Shown here one piece after another: positions 8,490 through 17,692 of a stretch of 64,000 bases of DNA. The position numbers and the translations under genes are program-made. The stretch covers positions 372,001 to 436,000 of the forward strand of contig NZ_WVHT01000004.1 in the NCBI RefSeq assembly GCF_009834875.1, read 5' to 3'. Source of the DNA: Hufsiella arboris (lineage in GTDB: Bacteria > Bacteroidota > Bacteroidia > Sphingobacteriales > Sphingobacteriaceae). The notes beneath the pieces were generated by a model. The model did not search any database and was not told the DNA's origin. It saw nothing but the letters and a program-made list of their open reading frames with translations. The stretch's first letter is position 1. Each line of letters begins with the position of its first letter.

Positions 8490-10886
8490 ATGCTAAAGAA
8501 TTATTTAACAATCGCATTACGCAATCTTGGACGAAACAAGATTTACGCATTTATCAACATTGCCGGCCTTGGTATTGGGCTGGCCTGTTCGATGCTGATT
8601 ATGTTATACGTAAAAGACGAGGTAAGTTATGACCGCTTCCACGACAACGTAAAAAATATCTATCGTGTCGTTAGGCAGGAGAGAGACAAATCCGGAAAGA
8701 AAACCGGTAATGATCCGAACACCGGTTACTTCCAGGGGCCGAAGTTTGCGGCAAATGTCCCTGGCATTAAATCTTTTGTGCGCATACAAAGCGGATCCCG
8801 GGATGTTAAAAGAGCTGATGAAATCACTTCAAGCGAACTGCTGTACGTCGATTCAAGTTTCTTTTCCATATTCTCCTTTCCGCTCGAATATGGTAACAAG
8901 CTCAATTGCCTGAAAGACCCTTACTCGGTCGTTTTAAGCGAGGAGGAGGCAAAAAAACAATTCGGTACCGCGAATGCCGTAGGTAAAATCATGCAAATAA
9001 AAGAGGATGATGGCTTTAAGCCTTATACGGTTACCGCTGTAGTAAAAAAAACGCCGGAAAATTCTTCAATACAATTTAATATGCTGCTGCCTTTAAAGGT
9101 GGCGGCCGAACAGGAACAAAATCCTGAAAACTGGTTCAATATATTTTTGAATACTTTCGTGGTACTTCAACCGAACGCCAATTTAACGGCGGTGCAAAAG
9201 GGCATGCAGCGGTTTTACGAGCAGGATTCGAAGAACGCTGTGAAAATATTGACCGAAAAATACGGTCCGATGAATAACAAGACTATCTATCAGTTACAAT
9301 CGTATGCTGATATGCACTTAAGTACCGATTTTCCTGCGCAAAATGGTTTAACAAATGCCAGTAAACCGCTTTATTCATACATACTTTCAGGCATTGTCCT
9401 GTTCATATTGCTTATTGCTTGTATCAATTTTGTAAACCTAACTATCGCCCGGGCCTTGCGGCGTACGAAGGAAATCGGCATTCGTAAAGTCATCGGAAGT
9501 GAAAGGAAACAGTTGATATTTCAGTTCCTTGGTGAAACCTTCCTGCTAAGCCTGCTGGCCTTTTTACTAGCTATATTATTGGTTCAGCTCGTTACGCCTG
9601 TATTTAATAATCTCTCGAATAAAGCATTGTCACTTTCCTATTTGCTTGATGTGAAATTGATATCCGGCTATGTTTTACTGTTTTTACTTACAGGTTTCCT
9701 TGCGGGAATTTATCCGGCGCTGATACTATCGGGTTATAAGCCGGTAGACACCTTGTACAACCGTTTCATCCCGGGCGGTAAAAATTACATCCAGCGATTA
9801 CTGGTTGTTGTCCAGTTTGCCCTCGCGTCATTTTTGATTATCGCTACGTTTACCTTGTATTCGCAGTTCAATTTTTTGACACATGAAAAATTAGGGTATG
9901 ATGATAACAACCTTGTGATGGTAAACAAGCAGTCGCTTAGTAAGGATGAAGCAAAGCTTTTTAAAACAGAGCTTATGAAGAATCCTTCCATTACTGGTTT
10001 TTCGCCAAAAAACGGAGGTCAATGGGGTACGGTTGCAAAAACAAGCTCAGATTCGACTATGCAATTTTCTTATGAAACCGTGGATGAGAGCTACGTTCCG
10101 CTTCTTAAAATAAAACTGCAGCAGGGCCGGAATTTTTCAAAATTTTACCCTTCCGACGCCGACAACTCAGTACTCGTCAACGAAGCGTTTGTTAAAAAAG
10201 CACGCTGGAAAAATCCGCTCGAACAAAAGCTTAATTTTTGGTATGACAACAATAAAAAATACACAGTTATCGGCGTTGTAAAAGATTACCATTTTCAATC
10301 CCTTGGTCAGGAGATATCCCCGCAGTTATTTACCATGAAAGACAACGGATTTGGTGTTGCCTTCATTAAGATCAAAGCCGGAAAAGAAACGGCTAGCCTG
10401 GACTTCATCCAAAAAACATTCAAAAGACTTTTTCCGCTAAACCCCTACAGCTACACTTTTAAAAATGAAGAGAATTTAAAAAACTACGAAGCTGAAGCGA
10501 AGTGGAAACAAATCATGCTATACAGTGCCGTATTGACGATTTTTATCTCATGTATTGGCTTATTTGGCTTGTCGGTTTTAACGGCTGAAAAAAGAATTAA
10601 GGAAATCGGTATACGTAAAGTACTTGGCGCATCGGTAAATCATGTTGTGACAATACTTTCAGTTGATTTTATCAGGTTGGTTGCAATCTCTTTGGTGATT
10701 GCCGTGCCGTTAGCATGGCTTGCCGCTAATAAATGGCTCCAAAACTATCCTTATCGAATAAATCTCGGTTGGGAAATATTCGTTTCCGCCGGACTATTGG
10801 TAATACTGATCGCTTTATTTACAGTTAGTTTCCAGGCTGTTAAAGCGGCAATTGCGAATCCTGTTAAAAGCTTAAGAACGGAATAA
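8490..10886 (+). CDS. FtsX/MacB-type ABC permease (array copy 5)
   Basis: A 798-residue permease with the family layout: anchor MLKNYLTIALRNLGRNK, periplasmic domain, FtsX domain with KEIGIRKVIGSE, second periplasmic domain, and C-terminal FtsX domain with KEIGIRKVLGAS. It ends NPVKSLRTE. It starts 41 bp after copy 4, the shortest gap in the array, supporting a single transcript. The C-terminal stretch is the same as in its neighbours at protein level but uses different synonymous codons. Confidence 0.9.
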   Translation: MLKNYLTIALRNLGRNKIYAFINIAGLGIGLACSMLIMLYVKDEVSYDRFHDNVKNIYRVVRQERDKSGKKTGNDPNTGYFQGPKFAANVPGIKSFVRIQSGSRDVKRADEITSSELLYVDSSFFSIFSFPLEYGNKLNCLKDPYSVVLSEEEAKKQFGTANAVGKIMQIKEDDGFKPYTVTAVVKKTPENSSIQFNMLLPLKVAAEQEQNPENWFNIFLNTFVVLQPNANLTAVQKGMQRFYEQDSKNAVKILTEKYGPMNNKTIYQLQSYADMHLSTDFPAQNGLTNASKPLYSYILSGIVLFILLIACINFVNLTIARALRRTKEIGIRKVIGSERKQLIFQFLGETFLLSLLAFLLAILLVQLVTPVFNNLSNKALSLSYLLDVKLISGYVLLFLLTGFLAGIYPALILSGYKPVDTLYNRFIPGGKNYIQRLLVVVQFALASFLIIATFTLYSQFNFLTHEKLGYDDNNLVMVNKQSLSKDEAKLFKTELMKNPSITGFSPKNGGQWGTVAKTSSDSTMQFSYETVDESYVPLLKIKLQQGRNFSKFYPSDADNSVLVNEAFVKKARWKNPLEQKLNFWYDNNKKYTVIGVVKDYHFQSLGQEISPQLFTMKDNGFGVAFIKIKAGKETASLDFIQKTFKRLFPLNPYSYTFKNEENLKNYEAEAKWKQIMLYSAVLTIFISCIGLFGLSVLTAEKRIKEIGIRKVLGASVNHVVTILSVDFIRLVAISLVIAVPLAWLAANKWLQNYPYRINLGWEIFVSAGLLVILIALFTVSFQAVKAAIANPVKSLRTE

Positions 10887-10971
10887 GAATCTGTTATCTC
10901 GGCCGGGTCTAAGTGCCCAAGCCCGAACGTGGTATCTCAACCTGATGCCCGATACCTTACACCAAAAAACG

Positions 10972-13344
10972 ATGCTAAAAAACTATTTTCAAACCGCGTG
11001 GCGGAACATCATAAAGCATAAGGCAACCAGCTTTATAAACATTTTCGGGCTTTCTGTTGGGATGACCGCAGCTGTGCTGATATTTTTATGGGCGCAAAAC
11101 GAAAGGAATTTTGATTCTCAGCCCGATCAAAAGCAAATTTATCGTTTAACCACTCGCGTTCCGTCAATTGGCTGGGTTTGGGAAAGTACTCCGCTTTTAC
11201 TTGCTGAAGCAATCAGAACGGAGCTGCCGGATGTGCAGAAAACCGCCCGCTTGAATACAAACAACCTGCCGGTTGTAAGTTTAAAGGGAAATCTATTCTA
11301 TGGAAAAGATTATGCTTATGTAGATGACGATTGGTTCAGCATGTTTAATTACCGCTTTATTGCCGGCAGCACCACTGCTTTCAATGCAAATCCTTTCAGC
11401 ATTATTTTGACAAAATCGGAAGCGCGAAGATTTTTTGCTGACGCGAATCCAGTTGGTCAGTCGCTTCATATAGACAGCGTAGATTACCAGGTCCGTGGAA
11501 TTGTGCCGGATGCGTCACCAAATTCCAGCTTCCAGTACAAGGCATTTCTGCCAATCTCCGCGCTGCTAACCAATCCTAAAATTCGCGCCAATGATGAAAA
11601 TTGGGATAACGCAAACTATATCACCTTCGTTAAGCTCGCCCCTGGTGTTAATATGGAACGGGCGACCAGGAAAATCAACGATGTGATCAAACTGAAAGGA
11701 AAAGCAAGTGACAACGTGCCGGTTAGTATGATTTCTTTGAGCGACATGCATTTTGAAACCGAAATACAGAACTCCGTCTTCAATCATGGCAATAAGAACA
11801 CAGTTTTGATCATCTCGCTGATTGGCGGCTTGCTACTGCTTATCGCCTGCATTAATTACGTTAACTTGTCGACAGCTAAAGCCGGCCTTCGGGCAAAAGA
11901 GGTAAGCATTCGCAAGATTACCGGCGCCAGCCGATCAGACCTTTTTACCCAGTTTATCGGCGAGTCATTTCTAACCAGCCTGGTAGCGGCAGTTATAACG
12001 CTTATCTTGGTTCGGTTTTTCCTACCCCTGTTCAATGAACTTACCGGAAAAGATTTCGATTTCCGCTATTCATTACCGATACTGCTACAGGTATCAGGTG
12101 TAACACTTATCAGTTCTTTTATCCTGAATAGCATTTATCCGGCCCTGCTCCTTTCTTCCTTCAGCCCGATAAATGTTTTCAGAGGCGTTACAATCTTAAA
12201 GGTGAAGGACAATACATTCAGAAAGGGACTTGTTATTATTCAATTTATCGTCTCAGTGATATTGATAGCCGCTACGCTAGTTATTTATAAACAAATGCAG
12301 TTTATACAGCAGAAGGATTTAGGCTATAGTAAATCACAAGTTGTGTCTTTCGCGCTGCCGTTTACAATTAATCGGGACAGAAAAAATGCATTGCTGAAAA
12401 CGATGAAGCAGGAACTACTGGCGCAAAGCGCTGTTCAAAGTGTAACGACGTCTAATCAACCGCTGGTAAATATGGGAAGTGCTTGCAGCGGGTGTGCTGA
12501 TTGGGCTGGCCGCGATACTTCTTTGCGACCAACCATTGCTCAGCTTTCTGTTGATGAGGATTTTCAAAAAACCATGGATTTGAAGATGCAGAGCGGCCGA
12601 TGGTTTAACAGAAATACATCCGACAAACACAACGTGGTTTTGAATGAAACCGCTTTAAAAACGCTTAGTATCAGGGAACCGGCTATAGGGCAGCAATTCG
12701 TTTTCAAAGGTGATACGGGTCAGATCATTGGTATAGCGAAAGATTTTACATTCAAAAGCATGCACGATAAAATCGGGCCGCTTGTTATTTTTAACAATGC
12801 CGATTGGCGATCGTATTTCGCAGTGAGAATTTCAGGAAATCATACCCGGGAAGCACTCGCAGCCGTTGAAACAGTATGGAAGAAAAACCTTCCCGAAGTT
12901 CCGCTTGAATACAGTTTTCTGGACGAACAGTTTAGCGAGCTTTATACGGAAGACACAAGAACCTCGCACCTGACGTTGATTTTCGCTTGCATAGCCATTG
13001 TCATATCATCGCTTGGTGTATTCAGTCTCGTTGCTTTTGAAGTTGAGCACCGTACTAAGGAAATAGGTATCCGAAAAATCCTGGGAGCACCGATAAAAGG
13101 GATCGTTTCGATGCTTTCGGCAGATTTTGTAAAGCTGGTCTTTATCTCGATCCTGGTTGCGTCGCCAATCGCGTGGTGGGTCATGAATAAGTGGATACAA
13201 AATTTCGTGTACCGTATTCCTATAAACTGGTGGATGTTTGCAATTGCAGGAGTAATCGCTATGCTGATTACCCTCATAACGATCAGCTTCCAGGCGATAA
13301 AAGCCGCGATGGCAAATCCGGTGAAGAGTTTAAGAACGGAATGA
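10972..13344 (+). CDS. FtsX/MacB-type ABC permease (array copy 6)
   Basis: A 790-residue permease. The ATG at 10972 (MLKNYFQTAWRNI) lines up with the other copies; an in-frame ATG at 10945 would add nine unlikely residues. It has the usual two periplasmic domains and two FtsX domains (KEVSIRKITGAS and KEIGIRKILGAP) and ends NPVKSLRTE. It is the only copy in which I noticed a CxxC pair (GSACSGCADW, about residue 505, second periplasmic domain). That pair might form a disulfide or bind metal or haem; this is a guess. Confidence 0.9.
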   Translation: MLKNYFQTAWRNIIKHKATSFINIFGLSVGMTAAVLIFLWAQNERNFDSQPDQKQIYRLTTRVPSIGWVWESTPLLLAEAIRTELPDVQKTARLNTNNLPVVSLKGNLFYGKDYAYVDDDWFSMFNYRFIAGSTTAFNANPFSIILTKSEARRFFADANPVGQSLHIDSVDYQVRGIVPDASPNSSFQYKAFLPISALLTNPKIRANDENWDNANYITFVKLAPGVNMERATRKINDVIKLKGKASDNVPVSMISLSDMHFETEIQNSVFNHGNKNTVLIISLIGGLLLLIACINYVNLSTAKAGLRAKEVSIRKITGASRSDLFTQFIGESFLTSLVAAVITLILVRFFLPLFNELTGKDFDFRYSLPILLQVSGVTLISSFILNSIYPALLLSSFSPINVFRGVTILKVKDNTFRKGLVIIQFIVSVILIAATLVIYKQMQFIQQKDLGYSKSQVVSFALPFTINRDRKNALLKTMKQELLAQSAVQSVTTSNQPLVNMGSACSGCADWAGRDTSLRPTIAQLSVDEDFQKTMDLKMQSGRWFNRNTSDKHNVVLNETALKTLSIREPAIGQQFVFKGDTGQIIGIAKDFTFKSMHDKIGPLVIFNNADWRSYFAVRISGNHTREALAAVETVWKKNLPEVPLEYSFLDEQFSELYTEDTRTSHLTLIFACIAIVISSLGVFSLVAFEVEHRTKEIGIRKILGAPIKGIVSMLSADFVKLVFISILVASPIAWWVMNKWIQNFVYRIPINWWMFAIAGVIAMLITLITISFQAIKAAMANPVKSLRTE

Positions 13345-13346
13345 CG

Positions 13347-13388
13347 AACTATGATGGTCCATAAATTATTAGACCATGAACCATAGTT
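13347..13388 (+). terminator. Imperfect hairpin between permease array and ABC exporter
   Basis: An inverted repeat, AACTATG-A-TGGTC paired with GACCAT-GAAC-CATAGTT, lies in the 95-bp gap before the ABC exporter. It has small bulges and no U-run, so it may only attenuate or protect the transcript rather than end it. Confidence 0.35.
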
Positions 13389-13439
13389 ATAGCGCTCGAA
13401 TCCCAGCGATACCTGCTCCTGATTCCCTAACTTTACTTC

Positions 13440-15290
13440 ATGAGCAAAAGTCGTTATGAGCAAAAACCTAAAAATCGTATTCAGGCGTCGTCTTTAACTT
13501 TAAAGGATAGACTGGCTGCTTTGAAAAATCTGCCGGAATTTTTGAAGCTGGTATGGCAAACCAATAAGTGGATGACGCTCGGCAGTTCATTATTGCGGTT
13601 GCTGCGTTCAGCCATTCCATTAGCAATTTTATATGTTGGTAAGCTGATTATCGACCAGGTTGTTTTTCTCAGCAACCATTCGGCAGAGGTACATAACTAT
13701 TTATGGGAATTAATCGCTCTTGAATTTGGACTGGCAATTTTTTCGGATGCTTTAAACCGGGCGATCATTTTGATCGATAGCCTTCTTGGCGATTTGTTTT
13801 CCAATCACACATCTATCAAGATCATGGCCCACGCCGCCACGCTTGATCTTGATCAGTTTGAAGATTCAGTATTCTACGATAAAATGGAACGTGCCCGGCA
13901 GCAAACCATCGGTCGCACGATATTGCTGTCGCAGGTCATGAGCCAGATCCAGGACATGATTACCATTGGATTTCTGGCTGCCGGATTAGCGGTATTTAAT
14001 CCATGGTTGATCCTTTTGCTTTTTGTAGCAGTCATCCCGTCGTTTTTAGGAGAGTCGTATTTTAACGACCGCACTTACGCTCTAACGCGCGGCCAAACCC
14101 CGGAACGGCGTGAACTGGATTACTTTCGCTACCTCGGCGCCAGTGATGAAACGGCGAAGGAAGTAAAAACATTTAACCTTTCTGGATTTATAATCGACCG
14201 TTTTCGTACACTTTCCAATAAGTTTTATCTCGACAATCGAAAGCTCGTTATACGCAGAGCGAGCTGGGGAACTTTTTTTTCTATGCTGGGAAGTCTTGGC
14301 TATTATTCGGCATACGTGGTAATCATTATCCGAACCATCCAGGGTAAAGTAACTATCGGCGAACTGACATTTCTGGCCGGTTCGTTCAGGCAAATGCGAT
14401 CGTTGTTAGAGGGCGTTCTTACGCGGTTCACTTCCGTGTCACAGGGAGCAATTTATCTTAGCGATTTCTTTGAATTCTTCGAAATCAAACCTAAAATTAA
14501 GCTTTCGGCCAAGCCGCTGTCCTTTCCCAAACCAATTCAAACTGGTTTCACCTTTGAAGACGTAGGATTTAAATACCTGCATTCCGAACGATGGGCTAAC
14601 CGTCACCTCAGCTTCACCTTAAAGCCAGGTGAAAAATTGGCGTTGGTTGGCGAAAACGGTGCGGGGAAGACGACCCTGGTTAAGCTGCTTGCACGTTTGT
14701 ATGATCCTACTGAAGGCCGGATACTGCTGGATGGAATCGATCTAAAAGAATATGATTTAACCGAACTTCGCGAAAATACCGGCGTTATCTTCCAGGATTA
14801 CCTGCGTTACCAGATGACGCTTGCTCAGAATATAGCCGCGGGAAACATTAGCGAAAAAGACAACCGGAATTTAATTGAAACATCTGCCGAACAAAGCCTG
14901 GCGGATGTTCTGGCCAACCGGCTTCCGGAACATTACGATCAGATGTTGGGCAAGCGGTTTACAAACGGTGTCGAATTATCGGGCGGAGAATGGCAGAAGG
15001 TTGCACTGGCGAGAGCCTACATGAAAGATACGCAGCTGTTGATATTGGATGAACCGACAGCTGCGCTGGATGCTCGTGCTGAATACGAAGTTTTCCAGCG
15101 TTTTGCTGAGTTAACGCATGGCAAATCGGCAGTGCTGATTTCTCACCGTTTTTCTACGGTTCGCATGGCCGACCGTATCCTGGTGCTTGATAAAGGAGAA
15201 ATTATTGAGCTGGGTAGCCATGAGGAGCTGCTTCAAAAAGGCGGCCGTTATGCTGAGCTTTTTGACCTGCAGGCAATGGGATACCGGTAA
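13440..15290 (+). CDS. ABC exporter, fused membrane and ATP-binding domains
   Basis: A 616-residue half-transporter. The N-terminal ~45-340 holds the type-1 exporter membrane domain (about six segments) and ~370-616 the ATPase. Visible motifs are Walker A GENGAGKTT (~404), signature LSGGEWQKVALARA (~513), Walker B LLILDEPTAALD (~532) and the switch histidine in ISHRFSTV. It resembles the MsbA/ABCB-type exporters that commonly sit in these permease arrays. It follows copy 6 by 95 bp and probably belongs to the same long transcript. It would work as a homodimer in the inner membrane; the substrate cannot be read from sequence. Confidence 0.9.
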   Translation: MSKSRYEQKPKNRIQASSLTLKDRLAALKNLPEFLKLVWQTNKWMTLGSSLLRLLRSAIPLAILYVGKLIIDQVVFLSNHSAEVHNYLWELIALEFGLAIFSDALNRAIILIDSLLGDLFSNHTSIKIMAHAATLDLDQFEDSVFYDKMERARQQTIGRTILLSQVMSQIQDMITIGFLAAGLAVFNPWLILLLFVAVIPSFLGESYFNDRTYALTRGQTPERRELDYFRYLGASDETAKEVKTFNLSGFIIDRFRTLSNKFYLDNRKLVIRRASWGTFFSMLGSLGYYSAYVVIIIRTIQGKVTIGELTFLAGSFRQMRSLLEGVLTRFTSVSQGAIYLSDFFEFFEIKPKIKLSAKPLSFPKPIQTGFTFEDVGFKYLHSERWANRHLSFTLKPGEKLALVGENGAGKTTLVKLLARLYDPTEGRILLDGIDLKEYDLTELRENTGVIFQDYLRYQMTLAQNIAAGNISEKDNRNLIETSAEQSLADVLANRLPEHYDQMLGKRFTNGVELSGGEWQKVALARAYMKDTQLLILDEPTAALDARAEYEVFQRFAELTHGKSAVLISHRFSTVRMADRILVLDKGEIIELGSHEELLQKGGRYAELFDLQAMGYR

Positions 15291-15329
15291 CTATGCTTAA
15301 AGCTGATTGCTCAAAGCTGAACGCTCACC

Positions 15330-15368
15330 CGTCCGCTTTTGAACGAAAACTGTGCGATATCGGACACC
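15330..15368 (+). promoter_or_regulatory. Double-dyad element, second copy
   Basis: This is the second copy of the 39-bp element at 762-800: dyads CGTCCGCTTTTGAACG (15330-15345) and TGTGCGATATCGGACA (15351-15366), again 21 bp apart. It lies 40 bp after the exporter stop and begins exactly 89 bp before the -24/-12 promoter at 15419. The dyad arms here are less perfect than in the first copy. Confidence 0.6.
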
Positions 15369-15418
15369 TCCAAATTTAAAATCGCATTAAACTACTGCAA
15401 ATCAAAGTATTTTGACAC

Positions 15419-15434
15419 TGGCATTCTATCTGCA
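15419..15434 (+). promoter_or_regulatory. Sigma-54 (-24/-12) promoter for ATPase-TolC
   Basis: TGGCATTCTATCTGCA has GG (15420-15421) and GC (15432-15433) 10 nt apart. It has the same first six bases (TGGCAT) and last five (CTGCA) as the site at 851. It would drive the ATPase at 15510 and the TolC-like gene, giving them the same control as the permeases. Confidence 0.65.
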
Positions 15435-15509
15435 AATGATGGAATGAATGTTTTAACGATCAGGCGATATGCCTCGATCGGAAGACTATAAAATTTACAA
15501 ACAAACAAG

Positions 15510-16187
15510 ATGATAGCTTTAAAGAACATATTTAAGTGGTATAACGTCGGCGGAAATCGAAACTTTATTTTGAAGGACATCAATCTCGACATTCAGCAAG
15601 GCGAATTTATTTCGATTATGGGGCCTTCTGGATCTGGAAAAAGTACCCTTTTAAATATCATCGGCATGCTTGACGAAGCATCTGAAGGGACCTATATTTT
15701 CCAGGACCAGGAAGTGTTCCGCCTGAAAGAAAAACAACGTTCGCAGCTTTATAAGGATTATATCGGATTCGTATTCCAGGCTTATCACCTGATCGATGAG
15801 CTCACAGTTTATGAAAACATCGAAACACCGCTGATATATAAAGACATGAAAAGCTCGGAGCGCAAGGCTATCGTTGCTGATATTCTTGACCGCTTTGGAA
15901 TTGTAGGTAAAAAAGATCTTTTCCCGAATCAATTATCCGGAGGACAACAGCAACTGGTTGGCATCGCGAGGGCTCTCGCATCAAAACCTAAACTAATTTT
16001 AGCTGATGAACCTACCGGCAACCTGAATTCAAAACAAGGCGAAGAGATTATGGAGCTTTTCAAACAGCTTAACAAGGAAGATGGAATAACCATTATCCAG
16101 GTTACTCACTCAGAAAAAAATGCCGCGTATGGATCCCGCATCATAAACCTCCTCGATGGCCGAATTGATACAAACACCACTCTCTGA
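15510..16187 (+). CDS. LolD/MacB-type ABC ATPase
   Basis: A 225-residue stand-alone ATPase of the LolD/MacB/FtsE class. It has Walker A GPSGSGKST (38-46), a Q-loop in FVFQAYHL, signature LSGGQQQ near 142, Walker B LILADEPTGNL and a switch histidine in QVTHS. It is the only free ATPase in the export cluster, so it probably energises some or all of the six FtsX-type permeases from the cytoplasmic face. Its stop codon overlaps the start of the TolC-like gene by one base (TGATG), so the two are translationally coupled. The upstream sigma-54-like promoter suggests inducible expression. Confidence 0.93.
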   Translation: MIALKNIFKWYNVGGNRNFILKDINLDIQQGEFISIMGPSGSGKSTLLNIIGMLDEASEGTYIFQDQEVFRLKEKQRSQLYKDYIGFVFQAYHLIDELTVYENIETPLIYKDMKSSERKAIVADILDRFGIVGKKDLFPNQLSGGQQQLVGIARALASKPKLILADEPTGNLNSKQGEEIMELFKQLNKEDGITIIQVTHSEKNAAYGSRIINLLDGRIDTNTTL

Positions 16188-17626
16188 TGAATTTTTTTAG
16201 AATACCCGTAACAGCATTTTTTATAGCCGCACTTTGGCTTGGCCAGGCAAAAGCGCAGGATTCAACCGCGAAGAAACTTGATCTGAATCAATGTATCCAA
16301 ATCGCTTTTAAAAACAATCTTGATGTCAAACGCAGTGAATTGCTGTCAGAATCGCAAAAAGTTAATTTAAACCAGGCCAAAGCTAATTTGTTGCCTAACA
16401 TCTCAGGTAGCGTTAATCACGGTATTAACAATGGCCGCAGCATCGATCCGTATACAAACTCTTATATCGATCAAAGCCTGAAATTTGCCGATTATGCCGC
16501 AAATGGTTCGATCACGCTCTTTAGCGGATTATTACTTCAGCATGCTATAAAACAAAACTCTCTCGCTTACCAGGCAACAAAAATGGAATTACAGCAGCAA
16601 AAAGACAATCTTGCGTTATCCGTGATTTTATCTTATTTGCAGGTGCTAAACAATGAAGATCAATACCAACAAGCTGTAAATCAGGCAACGCTGACCCGCA
16701 TCCAGGTGGATCGTTCTGAAATCTTAAACCGCGATGGTTCGATAGCGCCATCAACACTATCAGACTTAAAGGGCCAGCTGGCAAATGATGAAATTTTAAT
16801 GATCAATGCAAAGAATTCCTTGAACACAGCAAAAATTGATCTGGCAAAAAATATGAATGTTCCCAATGACACAGCACTCGTTGTTGAACGTTTGAATGCT
16901 GATGATTTGTCGCTCATTAATAACGCCAGCGCCGATTCGATATACCAATCGGCTCTAACACAATTGTCGATTATCAAAGCTGCTTCCTATCGTACGCAAA
17001 GTGCAAACAAAGGTGTTCAGGTTGCAAGAGCTCAATATTACCCTACGTTGTCATTAAACGGAAATCTTTACAGCAATTACTCGAGCGCTGCCTTTACAAA
17101 CAGCCTTACAGGTAATTCCGAAATCAATACCGGTCAATATGTTAAAGTTAACGGCAGCGAACTACCGGTTTACTCGATGCAAAACGACTATGCCCAGAAC
17201 AAAATACCGTATGGAGATCAGATCAAAAACAACTTCAGCTCTTCTGTTAGTGTTGGGTTGGCAGTTCCGATTTTTGGCCGTTTGTTTTACCGCAACCGTG
17301 TTGCTTTGGCCAAAATAGATTACAGGGAAGCTAAATACACTGAAGAAACAACCAGGATCCAATTAAAGCAAGCCGTTGATCAGGCGTATATTAATAAGCA
17401 ATCGGCGTTAGACAGGTATAGAAAACTGGAAACGCAGGTCGATGCTTACACAGAATCATTTAAAGCCGCAGAAGCAAGGCTTAACGCCGGTGTTGGAACC
17501 AGCGTAGATTACAATATCGCAAAGAATAACCTCGACCGTGCCAAATTAAATTTGATCATCACAAAATACGATTACATTTTCAGGAATCAGATCCTGGACT
17601 ATTACCAGGGCAAATTATTCTGGTAA
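16187..17626 (+). CDS. TolC-like outer-membrane efflux protein
   Basis: A 479-residue protein with a signal peptide (hydrophobic 8-22, cleavage probably after AKAQ) and the duplicated helical/beta layout of outer-membrane efflux proteins. The conserved LDLNQCIQIAFKNN lies at the mature N-terminus, with long alanine/asparagine-rich helices after it. It would form a trimeric channel across the outer membrane. No HlyD-type periplasmic adaptor is found between it and the transporters, which is unusual for tripartite pumps; the adaptor may be encoded elsewhere. Coupled to the ATPase gene by a 1-base overlap and followed by a strong terminator. Confidence 0.92.
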   Translation: MNFFRIPVTAFFIAALWLGQAKAQDSTAKKLDLNQCIQIAFKNNLDVKRSELLSESQKVNLNQAKANLLPNISGSVNHGINNGRSIDPYTNSYIDQSLKFADYAANGSITLFSGLLLQHAIKQNSLAYQATKMELQQQKDNLALSVILSYLQVLNNEDQYQQAVNQATLTRIQVDRSEILNRDGSIAPSTLSDLKGQLANDEILMINAKNSLNTAKIDLAKNMNVPNDTALVVERLNADDLSLINNASADSIYQSALTQLSIIKAASYRTQSANKGVQVARAQYYPTLSLNGNLYSNYSSAAFTNSLTGNSEINTGQYVKVNGSELPVYSMQNDYAQNKIPYGDQIKNNFSSSVSVGLAVPIFGRLFYRNRVALAKIDYREAKYTEETTRIQLKQAVDQAYINKQSALDRYRKLETQVDAYTESFKAAEARLNAGVGTSVDYNIAKNNLDRAKLNLIITKYDYIFRNQILDYYQGKLFW

Positions 17627-17640
17627 CAGCACGTTCAATA

Positions 17641-17678
17641 AAAAAGGCTGCCATACTTCGTCTTATGGCAGCCTTTTT
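17641..17678 (+). terminator. Strong intrinsic terminator, bidirectional
   Basis: AAAAAGGCTGCCATA and its exact complement form a 15-bp stem (17641-17655 and 17664-17678) with an 8-nt loop. The A-run and U-run at its ends allow termination on both strands, serving the TolC-like gene and the convergent gene at 17693. Confidence 0.9.
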
Positions 17679-17692
17679 ATTGGCTAATTATA

